Source of the DNA: Luzula sylvatica
Lineage: Eukaryota; Streptophyta; Magnoliopsida; Poales; Juncaceae
Direction: 5' to 3'
DNA: 64,000 bases
Assembly: GCA_946800325.1 (NCBI GenBank)
Contig: OX326958.1
Span: 27,134,914 to 27,198,913 of the forward strand
The position numbers were made by a program, and so were the translations under genes. The notes beneath the pieces were generated by a model. The model ran no database searches and had not been told where the DNA came from. It saw only the letters and a list, made by a program, of their open reading frames with translations. Positions within the stretch are counted from its first letter, which is position 1. Every line of letters starts with the position of its first letter. Positions 25,593 through 36,449 of this stretch are shown here, in pieces.

Positions 25593-26646
25593 TGAAAGAA
25601 ATACAGTTTCGGATCAACCGTAAAAGTGTACACAAGGATGAACGAATGTAAGCGTACATTTGTGGTCATAACTTTCAGTACAAAAATCCAATTTGAATGG
25701 TTCAAATTGTGTTAGATATATAATGAGATTATCTATAACTTGCATGTAGAAATATTTTTCATTTGAACGACGTATCAGTGTTGTTTTAATGGAATACCGA
25801 AAGGGTGCGACCGTTTGACATATAGTTAGTAAAACGTCCGTAACTTTCGTATCCGAACTCCAATTTGGCCAGGACAAATTGGGTTGGAAATATAATAAGA
25901 TTATCTACAACTTTCATGATGTTCAAAGTCGGTTGGGACGATTTAATATTTTCGTTTCAACAGAATACTGAAAGGGTGTCTGCAGTTTTCTGTGTGAAAG
26001 GGTGTATATTGGATATGCATGCCTTTTGGCCCATCCTTATCCTATATGATATAAATAGGATGTTTCTCTCTCTCTCTCTCTCTCTAGATCAGATCATTCA
26101 GATCAATCTATGGTATTATTCAGAATAATCCAGAAATATAAAGAGACATCTTTCAAGAGAGTGAAAGAGTGTGAAGAGAGAAAGACCGAGAAAAAGGAGT
26201 TTTTCTCAGTATAGAGAATCGATCTAATCAAGCAAATTCGCCGGTGCTTCGTCTAGACAGTTGCACCCGCGACCGACGAACTCCGACTCACGGTGGATAC
26301 AAGTAGAGGAGCGACACTTGTGGCTCTCCGATTGTGATCAAACCGAAGGAGCAAAACTGTTGACTGTAGAAGAGTGTGGACGTGGGACGCACGAAAGACA
26401 ACCGGAGGCGTGTCAAGACAGTGGGAGACGTGTGGTATGGGACGCATGGACTAGTCACCAACGTGACACCGGAGAAGGAAAGGATGCGAGCGATCAACCC
26501 GTCATGCGTGATCAATTTCACGCTGGTAATCGTCTATCCTTCTATTGCATCGTACCCTCGAAGTCATGGTGTGATCTTGGATTTTGGGAACCGGACCGGG
26601 CCTTCATATCCGCTGCGTGGGCCCGGGGTCGGGTGAATTCCCAACA
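25593..26646 (+). repeat. 3' LTR of Copia element B
   Basis: 1054 bp, near-identical to the 5' LTR apart from scattered substitutions, a longer CT run at about 26070 and the 26-bp segment missing from the 5' LTR. Ends CCCAACA directly before the TSD TATCT. Confidence 0.9.
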
Positions 26647-26651
26647 TATCT

Positions 26652-27060
26652 CACCATTATTTTGGGCCCGTGAAGTGCTACTTGTAAGGACCAATTATAC
26701 TCAAATGTGGTACTTCTGGACCAACAAAAATTTCATTATCTTCTTTAGGACGAAAACCAATCATTCTCTTTATCAATGAATTGATCACAATAAATGAGAT
26801 TAATGGGTGGGACTTGTACATATTAAATGCTACAAGATATTATCTACATGAACAAATACCCCATTTCTTATATACTCGATTTGCAGACAAAGAAAAAACA
26901 TTTTCTTTTCTGGGTTTTTATGCAGTTCTTGCAACTTCTTCCGGAGTTTCAATGATATTCAAATCATCGACGTATATTGCAAATCCTTAATTTAATCTCG
27001 TGACAAATACACAATGATTTTAATCCTTCAGGGATTATCATAACATTATAAAGTGATTCA
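26652..27060 (-). pseudogene. Copia A reverse transcriptase remnant with YVDD
   Basis: On the minus strand TACGTCGATGAT at 26974-26963 encodes YVDD, the RT catalytic motif, within a phrase reading AIYVDDLNIIETPEEVA. It is followed leftwards by fragments such as FRPKEDNE and GPEVPHLS known from Copia RT C-termini, broken by stops and frame changes. The TSD of element B cuts it at 26651. Confidence 0.75.
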
Positions 27061-27344
27061 TATTTTATTATAACGTCCACGAGAAGTAAATGAAGTCCTC
27101 GAAGATTGTCAATCTAATCAAAAATCGAAGGGTGGTTTCATTTCTCATTGCACATTTTCTTATACATGTTTGTAATGTGTATGTTGCATATAATAGTTGT
27201 TTGGACTACAGGTCCAAAATCTTTACGTTTTTCAAGTGAATTTGATTCTTCTTGAATACTTCCTTTCGTTTTTATTCACGTTGAATGTGAATGGAGAATT
27301 GGTTACGGAATTTCTCTTTGGATATTTATATCATAAAAATCTGC

Positions 27345-27530
27345 CTCATTAAAACCTTACTAGGTAAAACCCAATGGAAAAAATCCTAGTGGAGGAAAAA
27401 GAGTGCAACATTATTATGCTTCATACGCCTCATAAACTGCCTCGTTAAAAACCTTGTCAGGAAAACCCAGTGGGACAAAACCATGATCAAGGACAAAAAT
27501 AGTGGATTGCGTATAATTTCTCCCCCTCAT
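27345..27530 (-). repeat. Two copies of the Copia 3'-tail motif, misplaced
   Basis: Contains CTCGTTAAAAACCTTGTCAG, a cccagtgggacaaaacc phrase and TTTCTCCCCCTCATGG, closely matching the tail at 19770-20145 beside the 3' LTR. Here it lies between RT fragments. It may mark an internal rearrangement or a fused second element. Confidence 0.7.
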
Positions 27531-27844
27531 GGATACAAATATTTTATGACTAAGAATTTCAACCTTTCGCACTATTTGTTTTGAAATCTTATTCCCACCG
27601 ACAAACTAATTTCTTCAGGAAATATTTATTATATTTGTAATCCATGAAAAATAATATTTCACATTTGATATCTTTAACGTCAAATTTCTTCTTTTAGTAC
27701 TTGTCTTTTAGAACTCTTCGGAAGTTCAAATAATTATTAATTAAACACTATTTATTTATAATAAATATGCATCTGCGAATTTAATCATTCATACCAGTAT
27801 ATATATTCTTACTTATTACGTCGATTATATCTTATGGCTCAAAT

Positions 27845-27950
27845 TACTATTCATGCAAAGATCTTTGTAATTTAATATAATATATCTCCCGAGAGTTTAA
27901 ATTGTATGCTTCTGGCATACTAAATCCTTCGGAGATTTTCATGAATATCG
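27845..27950 (-). pseudogene. Copia A RT remnant (MPEAY segment)
   Basis: Minus-strand reading gives EGFSMPEAYN, then SREIYYIKLQRSL before a stop, the Copia RT segment just before the YGLKQ motif. It is separated from the YVDD segment (26963-26974) by about 0.9 kb of mostly noncoding sequence, where an intact RT would need about 150 bp. Confidence 0.65.
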
Positions 27951-30900
27951 TAGAAAAACGAGTCATGTGAATAATCTGATATAATAAATACAAGAAACAA
28001 TTTTAGTCCTTCATAAACCTTTAGACAAATTACAAACATAAATACAATTTGTATCACCATGAAAGGTGGTTTTCGGACTTCAGGTCCATCAATTTCAATT
28101 TCTTATGTGATTTTTGTTATTGGCCAATAATTTTAAATGTCGACATTTCATAATTGATTTAATTCAGATCCTCATTAAATTAATTATAAATTGAAAGCGC
28201 ACCCATGCCAACTTTCTAATAACTATAGTTTCATTTCGGTTCCATCTTCTTCTAGTAGAGATATTATTTTGAGATCTCATTATTTTCAACAATTTCAGTG
28301 TTGTCTGGTACCTGAACCTTTTCAAAGGTTATATATTTATTTATGTCAAATCTGCTAATTAATCTTTCACTATCCTGTTAAAAATGATATATATTATTAG
28401 AAGTATTATCAACTTCTTTATTGCCAACTTTTATCATGCTCTTTTTTATTCCTTTGGATTTCTAATATTGGAACCGATTGGTCGATCAAGCTTCAGGCTT
28501 ATATCAAATTTAAAATTATCCAAGGATATTATACTACAAATATGAGCATTTTAGACTGGAAACTTTTACTCATTATTCATTCTTGTATTGATCAATGCAT
28601 CAAATCACCGATTTGCAATTTCGTGCAAATAATTTATTTATGAACTCCTAGTTTCATGTTTACATGTTTGAGGATCAAATGTGATGAAGCAATTCATATA
28701 ATTTCTTATTTTTCCAGTTTTCATTCTCTCCCCCTGATTTAGAGACGAGTTGTTGATATTTTAATTATTATCTAATGAAGTTCTTCGGGACTTGCATGAC
28801 ATCTTATATCTTCAAAACTTTTGCTCATGTTTGGTAATTTCATAAACCATCTTAGTTGTTTATGTAATTTCTCCTTCGGGGATTTCATATTTGCAACATA
28901 GATATTAAACTTTGTTGCTTTCTTGAATGTAAACTTCTAGTTTACAAATACAATTTTAAACTTCTAGTTTGCGTATATCATTTGAACTTCTGGTTCAAAT
29001 AAATAAATAATCATGATATAGAATTTTATAGAATAAATCAACCATATATATACCAAATACTTCTTTTAACTCGTCCATGTGTTATCACACATCTACTACG
29101 CATTAAAAAATAATTGAGTGAATGTTTTTTGCTCCGATCACTCACGAGTTATAAAAAATTGGGGAGTACTTATGATAGATAGTTGGTTTTAATCGAGTCA
29201 TGATCGTGACATGCATATTCTATGTCTAAGCAATTAACCCAAATCATAGAATTGCTTTTTTGTTTTATAAATTGAACTTCTGGTTCATAATAACATAATT
29301 TCAATTTTACTAATACAATTGCATGTCATTAAAATAAACTAATTTGTTTTTATTAACATAATGACTCTTTTGACAGCAATATAAATAATGTATTTTCTAG
29401 AGCAATCAAATAAAAACTCTTCAAGAGTCACCAATCATAAACGACATACGCTCTTATAATTTAATATACACATCTATTTATTGATGAAATAAATAATTCG
29501 ACACAAAATACACTGTCTTGATAGATAAGAAAATCATCATTTTTTCTTCTTGTTTTTTTCTTCAAGAAGTTTCATAAACAATATAGGATTTATGGTGTAC
29601 TACTGGTACAACTATTTTCAAACCACATCTTGAAGAATATATTTTCTGACTCTTTGTAAACATATTTTCACGAGTCTTTTTATTTATTATGTGATTTTGT
29701 TATCATAATCAATAATTGTGTCAGATATAATTTAGACTTCAGCCTTCGAGGCAACACTCATTTCTGGGAATGGAATAAAATCAATCATCAATCTAATTTG
29801 TTTTTCAATAAAGAAGACATGATAATATTAATCCAAATAATTCTTAAACTATCTTATTTCTATTTGCTTTTGCATGAGCGAATTTCTAGAATATTTTCAA
29901 CTATTTATTTTATGCCAATATTTATTCATATCAAGTCTTTAATATAGGATAAATATATTATATATTTTGTGCTCTTGAAACTTCAGGTGCTTTCAATAAC
30001 ATTATAAATTTTATTAGATGCTCTTTAACTTTGAACATCGCAATTTTATATTGAAACTCCAGGTTTCAATAAGATGAAATTGCAAATTTTGTGTGTATTA
30101 ATAAACTGGATTGCAACTGCGGGTGCATATATAAATAATAATAAATGTGCAAAATAAATGTACGAAAAATAAGTATGCAATAATAAATATAAATATGCTC
30201 GCAACTTCTGGTGCGTATTTTCAATGAGCAATTACATGTGCGTTAATATACACTTCTGGTGTATATATTAAATATCATAAAATTTAATATTATAAACTTA
30301 AAATACATACTCTAGACTGCAGGTCCAAAACATGCAACATAAATTCTTATCATCATAATATATACTTGCAACATACACTCTTCTGGAGTATTATGTTTCC
30401 AACATTAATATTATTATGCTTACGATATACCATGCTTCTAGCATTGTACTATTATTCTTATTTCATTAGTATCATGCTTCTGGCATTTATAATGTTTCAC
30501 ATTTTAAATAATAATATTCTTTTAATACGAGTATATATCTTGTAAACGAAAATATGTGTATGCGTCAATAAAAATAATCTAGCAACTTCAAGTGTATCGA
30601 TGAATATATTTTCAACTTCATAAGCATTGATAAATTTACAACTTCAAATACATAAAGAAAAATAAACTTACAATTCTTGATACGTCAATAGATTTGCAAC
30701 TTTTGGTGCATAATTTAAACGAACAACTGCGGGCGCATTAATAAAATGAACATACAACTTGTAGTTGCAATAAGAATAATATTTGGTCAATATGATATAT
30801 GAATATACAACTTCCGGTGTATACTTTTCTTTTTCAATATATTACTTCGGATTATATAATAAAATTAAATAAGACCTCAAATAATTTCTTGTTATACAAT

Positions 30901-31312
30901 AAAATTAAACATCTTTATATAATTGAGAAATTTATAGTATGCAACAAGATTTTATTTTAATGACCAGACAAATTATGTAAATAAAAAGAATGAAATATTA
31001 TATGAGCTATGTTATTGAATTGGTAAGGATAATGGACATATTATGAACATCGGCAAGATCTCTAATTGAAAGCACCAATATCACGAACAGTGGTTATGGA
31101 AAAGACAGATTATAGGTCAAGTAAATATCATTACTGAGATTATATACACAACAATATGCATCTGGTGTGTCTCACGAAAATATCATTATAAAGAAGAAGA
31201 AAAATTGTTTACCTTCGATTAAAATTTAGAGGGCGTCGTGTTTCGACTGAAATTCCGAGAGCTTTGCGTAGTTGAAAGATCTCAGTTGGTTTAGAGTCTC
31301 GTGCTGATAACG

Positions 31313-31566
31313 TGTTATAAAATAAAGAATAAACAAAAGAGAGAATGGGAGGAAACAATATTTCTTATTGAATGGTTGGGAGAATACAATAGCCAATATC
31401 CCTTTATATAATAGAGGGTGAGTGCAGGTCAAGAAACCTCTTGTCATATAAAACGCTACAATATAAGAAAAATAATACAATATCAAATATACTAAATATC
31501 ATATAATTAATGCATCCATCTTCAAAAGATTTGTTGCTTGACATCCATATTATTATATTCATAACA
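31313..31566 (-). repeat. 5' LTR of Copia element A
   Basis: 254 bp, TGTTATAAAATAAAG...TTCATAACA in plus orientation, matching 19480-19740 with scattered changes. GTGCTGATAACG (complement of the primer-site-like CGTTATCAGCAC) lies immediately to the left. Confidence 0.88.
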
Positions 31567-32407
31567 AAAAACAATATATTGGAGGGTTGGACCGATATTT
31601 AGAAAAGTGACTCCAACTATGAAATAAGACAATATCAAAGTATAATTATTTTTGTAAGTGTTGGTTTTATATTGAGAATTAAATATAAGAAATTCATGGT
31701 GTAGCGCTCAGATATAGCCGCAACACGTTATTCCTATAGCGGACCGTAATAGCACAATAACAACGGTGACTGATCTTGACAACAATACGTGAGAAGATGG
31801 GGGGCAAACAAAAAAAACTATTGAAATAACACTATAATTTTTTTGTGGAGCCAAACATAAAAATTTACACCGTTATACTGGTAAGATATACAAAATATAT
31901 ATATAATTTTTTGAAAAATCTTGGAGGAAACATGACCCTTCCTGACTTCTACATACGTCCGCCACAGTTACCAATACTATACACTAACCAAGTTGTAGCA
32001 ATGCAATCAGGGGTGTGTCTTAGTAGGGGCCGGGGATGGAGAAAGACCCTCCTCCTCCCTTCGAAATTATAATATATTTAGTGTATTTTACTATAAGAAA
32101 ACTCCTAAATATATGAATGTGTACATAGTTGCCCCTGCCGCCCCCCTCAAATTTGTTGCAAAAGTAATTCATAGGGAGAATTTTTTTTTGCCACAACCAC
32201 ACACCAGTCAAGATCCACCACTGAATGCAATGTTGTAGTCTCTAAACCGCTATTGTGAGTGTTATAATGCTTTTTATCTAACTTAACAAAGAAAAATACA
32301 TCAATACTAGCAATTATATTAGAATAAAATAGTTAGAATAATGGTGCAATAAATTGTTAATCAAACTAAATAATTCTCTAACTAATTTACAAAATTGAAT
32401 TAAGTAA

Positions 32408-32545
32408 TGTTGCGCGGATACTTCAAAAAATCGAATTTAGTCGTATCGCCGTATCCGTATCGTATCATAAATCATATGTTAAATTGTCGTATCGCCGTAT
32501 CCGATACGCGTCGCCGTATCGCCGTATTGCCGTATCCGTGCAACA
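32408..32545. mobile_element. Small MITE, TGTTGCGCGGATAC ends
   Basis: Inverted ends TGTTGCGCGGATAC and GTATCCGTGCAACA enclose repeated CGTATCGCCGTATCCG words. The region 55386-55450 has the related TGTTGTGCCGATACTTC end and looks like a half copy. No clean TSD. It lies about 410 bp upstream of the YABBY start codon. Confidence 0.6.
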
Positions 32546-32958
32546 CAGAGTAAATATGTTAATTACATGGGACCCAAAAGCCAGTAAAGTAATGAATTGT
32601 GGCTAGCTTAGTTCTTCGATGGTGGTAGGCCGTATACTTTGTATGGTGTTGAGCAGCAAGAAAGAAGCTAACCCTAACTGGAGGAGAGAGAGATAGAGGC
32701 GTGGGATCTTTGGGTACAGATCTCGGGCCCCACATTAGTGCACCATTATTGCTAGAGTAGTAATCCTACAGTCTCTCCTTTGTACATGTCTCCCATCTCT
32801 CTTTGCCCTCATCATAAATGCCCCACTCCTTTCCTCTCCTATTCTCTCTTCTTCTTCTCCTTCTTCTTCTCCTCATCATCATCGTTATCATCATCGTTAT
32901 CTTCTTCTTCTTCTTCGACCTCTCTCCACCACTTTTTTGTCCAGAAAATAGAAAGCCA

Positions 32959-33589
32959 ATGGATTTGGTTGCTCCTACCGAACACTTGTGCTATGTTCGT
33001 TGCACCTATTGCAGCACTGTCCTCGCGGTAATCTACATCTTTTTTTTTCTATGATCTACATTGATTGATTGATTGATCACAGTTCTTCTCTTAACTCTGT
33101 AATTACACAGAGTTTTTGTACAGTTCGTACTGCATATTGTCTTTTTACCATTGATCTACATTGAAAGCATGCTTTCCAGTCTAATCTATAAATTTCACTG
33201 TATGGCGATCTAAAAGCTGAACTTTCAGGAGATCCAATCAAATAATTAGGGTTTGTCTAGTGTCTTTATTTCGTTTGCACTGTATGGGAAACACAATGCA
33301 TTCAAAAAGAATATTCATACTATATATGTATACCTATAAAGTATAAATAGCAAGTGAAACTTCATGGAAAAAATCTAAATATAGATTTTACTTAATTAAT
33401 TTCAAATTTCGGTTCGATTTATCGCAGGTTGGAGTACCGTGCAAGAGGCTAATGGATACGGTTACGGTAAAATGTGGCCATTGCAACAATCTCTCGTTTC
33501 TTAGCCCGAGACCATCAATGGTTCCATCCCTTTTGCCTACTGAGCACTCCATGGATTTTCAGGTTTAATTATCAATTTATGAATTTTGC

Positions 33590-33628
<39 letters not shown>

Positions 33629-36135
33629 GAGGTGCAAAAAGGGCCTGCATTTTGTTGTGTCTTTTTTTCTCCACTGTGAAAAAGATAGTTCGAGTTCCTA
33701 GAAAGATCATTTGTCATGAGTTAGTTTGCATAAAGTTCTATCAGATCCATTTGACCTAGATAGGATATTGACTACAATTCACTTTCTTCTTTGAAAATCT
33801 GAAGTGACTAACTTAAAAGTTGACTGATCGTACGGCTAATTGCAAGCTAGCTAGATCCAATATTATTTTGTTATTATTTTTCTTTGTTTCTGTGAAGTTT
33901 TGTTGTTTTCCTTCTGAATTGAAGGTTTGGAATCTACAGTAAACTATACATTTCATTTCTCTATATGATACACTAAACTATACACTTTATTTCTCTACTT
34001 ATATATTACTTTTATTTTTAATTTAATACCATTAATGTATTCTTTAGAAGACTTTCATCTATTTCAAGCAGCTTAAATGATGAATAAAATAAGACTTAGA
34101 TTTGAAGAGATTTGTAAAACACAATCAATTTAGGGTCAATATGGTTTATGAACTTATTTTTTTTGCTGCTGGTAGGCTTCTGCCTAAACAGATGGTTTAT
34201 TAAATAAATAAAATTTATTAAAAAAATATCAATGTATAATCTTATTTTCTGTGTATTAGGTCATGCAATTCATTCATTTTTATATAATATAATTTGTTTG
34301 TGGATTTCTTTTAGGGTTCTTGCACAGACTGTAGGAGAAATCAGCCATTGATGCCATCCTCATCTTCATTAAATGAACAAACAAGCCCTAAGGCGCCATT
34401 TGTTGTTAAACGTAAACACGACATGTTTTCAATTTTTTCTCACGTCGTAATTACCGTTGATTTTTATATTGTTTCTTTTTTGATATTTTCACGATTATTG
34501 CAGCTCCTGAAAAGAAACATCGGCTTCCTTCGGCTTACAACCGCTTCATGAGGTATTTATAGTAGCACTGCAATTTCATTTTTCTTCGAATGTTAAAGAA
34601 AATGAATAATTAAAAATAGATTCATACAAAATTAATTACAAAAAATGCATCATCACTGTGACTCTTAGTTACATGATCAAAAAATTCTTAATTGTAACTT
34701 TTAACTAAAATTATTTCTTCAAGCACTTACGGCTTTCGAAATTACTGTATTTTTAGTTCGAAAGCTAACATTTCTTTTGATTTTACCCATACGACTAAAC
34801 TTTATGATGTGCCTTTCAAATTCGTACATTTCGAACGTTTCTTTCTCGAAACAAAAGAATTTTTAATGTATTAGAACTAATCATATATATGTCAAATTTA
34901 TGTCACCGACGGAAAGTTTATTGGCAAGTAATTTGGTAATGATGTTGCGACTAATCTATTAGAACTTGTTCGAATTACTACTTTATTAGTGACTAAATTT
35001 CTATGATGCTTTCTTTCCTTCTATCTCCTCATAGTTTGTTTGAATTAATGTGCCTAAGAAATACTTCATGTTGTTAAGTACTAAGTAGCAAAGACCATAT
35101 CTACATTGTTATGTTTGTTTTACAAAAAAAAAAAAAATACATTATTAGGTTTGAATGATATGGTTCATTGTATTATAATGTTTGCTTTTTGACCGTTGGT
35201 AATTAATTAAGAATTTGTTTTATTTTGTATTTGAAATCGATCATCCTCGTATAATTAATTAATAGTTTGTGAAATTATGTTTATTGTTTATTTATTACAT
35301 TTTTATCAAAACATGTCATTAACCTAGCATTATCTATACTTAACCTAGCTCTTTTCTAATTAAATGAAGAAGACTTTAAATTCACATATATTATTTAGTA
35401 TCAATGGAATTCAAGTTCTATTCTTGTTACATCTTATTATCTTTAATTCCTGATACTTGGCCAATCAGATTATTTGCGCGTTTTTTCTATTTTTGAAAAT
35501 CGAACTATTATGACCTTTAGTTTTCTTTGTGCTAAAAAATACCAAAACAGGGAGGAAATTCAGCGAATCAAAGCGGCGAAGCCAGACATCCCGCATAGAG
35601 AGGCTTTCAGCATGGCAGCAAAAAATGTAAGTGAAGATTAAAAAAAAATCTCGCATCGAGATCCTCATGTTTTTCATTATTTCCCTTTTTTTCAATTTTC
35701 ACCACAATCATTTCATTAATTTTCACTCAATCTTTACATAGTGGGCGAAGTGTGACCCGCGCAGCTCATCGAGTGTTTCATCTTCTGACAACAACATTGG
35801 ACCTAGACCAATGCCCATCCCCATTGTAAGTACCAACCAATTGATTATCATTCTCAATTTAATGCATGGCAACTTAACTCAATAATCGGTACCACACGAG
35901 AATTATGATATCCGATTGTTATTCAACCTGTCGGAGCACTCAGTAGTCAAAAGTGCCAGCACGATGGTACCGCTCTCAGAACAGTAATGACTGGATTTTA
36001 ATGAGAGTAGCATTAATTTCTTAATGACTGGATTCTAACGAAAAAATGTATTTTGAGCAGGAAAGGGGAAACGGGCAGATAAGAACCGAAAGTTTCGTGG
36101 ACGTGTTCAAGCAAATGGAGCGCAAGGACGTCTAA
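32959..36135 (+). CDS. CRC: CRABS CLAW-type YABBY transcription factor
   Basis: Nuclear transcription factor of the YABBY family; CRC acts in carpel polarity, floral meristem termination and nectary formation. Seven exons: 32959-33027, 33428-33562, 34315-34411, 34504-34552, 35551-35626, 35742-35825, 36061-36135. All introns are GT-AG, giving 194 residues. The N-terminal C2C2 zinc finger uses CTYC (C15, C18) and CGHC (C39, C42). A serine-rich spacer follows. The HMG-like YABBY domain begins about residue 100 (PPEKKHRLPSAYNRFMR) and continues through EIQRIKAAKPDIPHREAFS to NWAKCDP. The ATG follows a CT-rich leader and begins MDLVAPTEHLCYVRC; the short N-terminus, PFVVKPPEKK and 7-exon layout fit the CRC/DL clade better than FIL, INO or YAB2/5. 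The C-terminal tail (FVDVFKQMERKDV) is longer than in Arabidopsis CRC. Transposons lie close on both sides. Confidence 0.93.
33592..33624. repeat. (CT)n microsatellite in YABBY intron 2
   Basis: About 30 bp of CT repeats 30 bp after the exon 2 donor. The introns around it show nothing else recognisable. Confidence 0.9.
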
Positions 36136-36449
36136 GTCGCTAAATCGATGGATCGATCGATCGATGGATGCGAGATCGACTAGATTAAACCTAACTTTCT
36201 TAGCTAGGTTGTATTTATTTATGCATCATCATGCTTTCCTTTTTTTTTTGTTGGCTTGTTTCTTGCATGGAATATTTGCCATCTAGTTATGTTATCATCA
36301 GCTACTTTATGTAATATTATTTTCTATTTATATTATCTATATTTATCGAGAATCTTCCTCTCAATAATAAATATCCTTCTTGCAAAATCATAAAAATACT
36401 TCAAATTAATTAATAATATTATTTTAGCTAGTAAAGATCTTGTATAATT

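Larger units (their letters stand above)
20272..26646 (+). mobile_element. Copia LTR retrotransposon B, nested in A
   Basis: LTRs at 20272-21293 and 25593-26646 begin TGAARGAAATACAG and end CCCAACA. The perfect 5-bp TSD TATCT is at 20267-20271 and 26647-26651. TGGTATCAGAGC (21295-21306), complementary to the initiator tRNA-Met 3' end, follows the left LTR by one base, and a purine tract (gagtgggaga) precedes the right LTR. The plus-strand interior has recognisable but stop-ridden integrase and RT. It landed in the RT/RNase H part of element A. A solo LTR of the same family is at 36931-38021. Confidence 0.92.
26933..30823 (-). repeat. Array of short hairpins with a shared TTCTG-type loop
   Basis: More than twenty short inverted repeats in plus-strand form: arm, 5-nt loop (mostly TTCTG, TTCAG, TTCTA; also TCCAG, TACAG, TGCAG), complementary arm. 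The loop is usually closed by C-G. Arms differ between copies. Examples: GTATGC/GCATAC 27904-27920, TGTAAAC/GTTTACA 28928-28946, ATTTGAAC/GTTCAAAT 28980-29000, TGTAC/GTACA 29596-29610, ATTGAAAC/GTTTCAAT 30050-30070, ATATACAC/GTGTATAT 30246-30266, ATGC/GCAT 30474-30486. Bulged ones occur at 30200, 30695 and 30804. In element sense the loop region often reads as codons P-E-V or P-E-A. Some copies lie in true RT remnants (27021, 27904). Confidence 0.7.
19480..31566 (-). mobile_element. Copia LTR retrotransposon A (minus strand, interrupted)
   Basis: Bounded by two direct LTRs (19480-19740 and 31313-31566). In minus sense the 5' LTR is on the right, followed by a primer-site-like CGTTATCAGCACGAGAC at 31312-31296. 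The polypurine tract AAGGGGGAG abuts the left LTR. Flanking 5-mers are aaaag and aaaaa, a possible decayed TSD. Minus-strand remnants of reverse transcriptase and RNase H are visible. A second Copia element (20272-26646) plus its TSD sits inside; without it A is about 5.7 kb. There is no long ORF, so A is dead. Between the primer site and the RT remnants lies an unusual hairpin-rich region. Confidence 0.85.
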
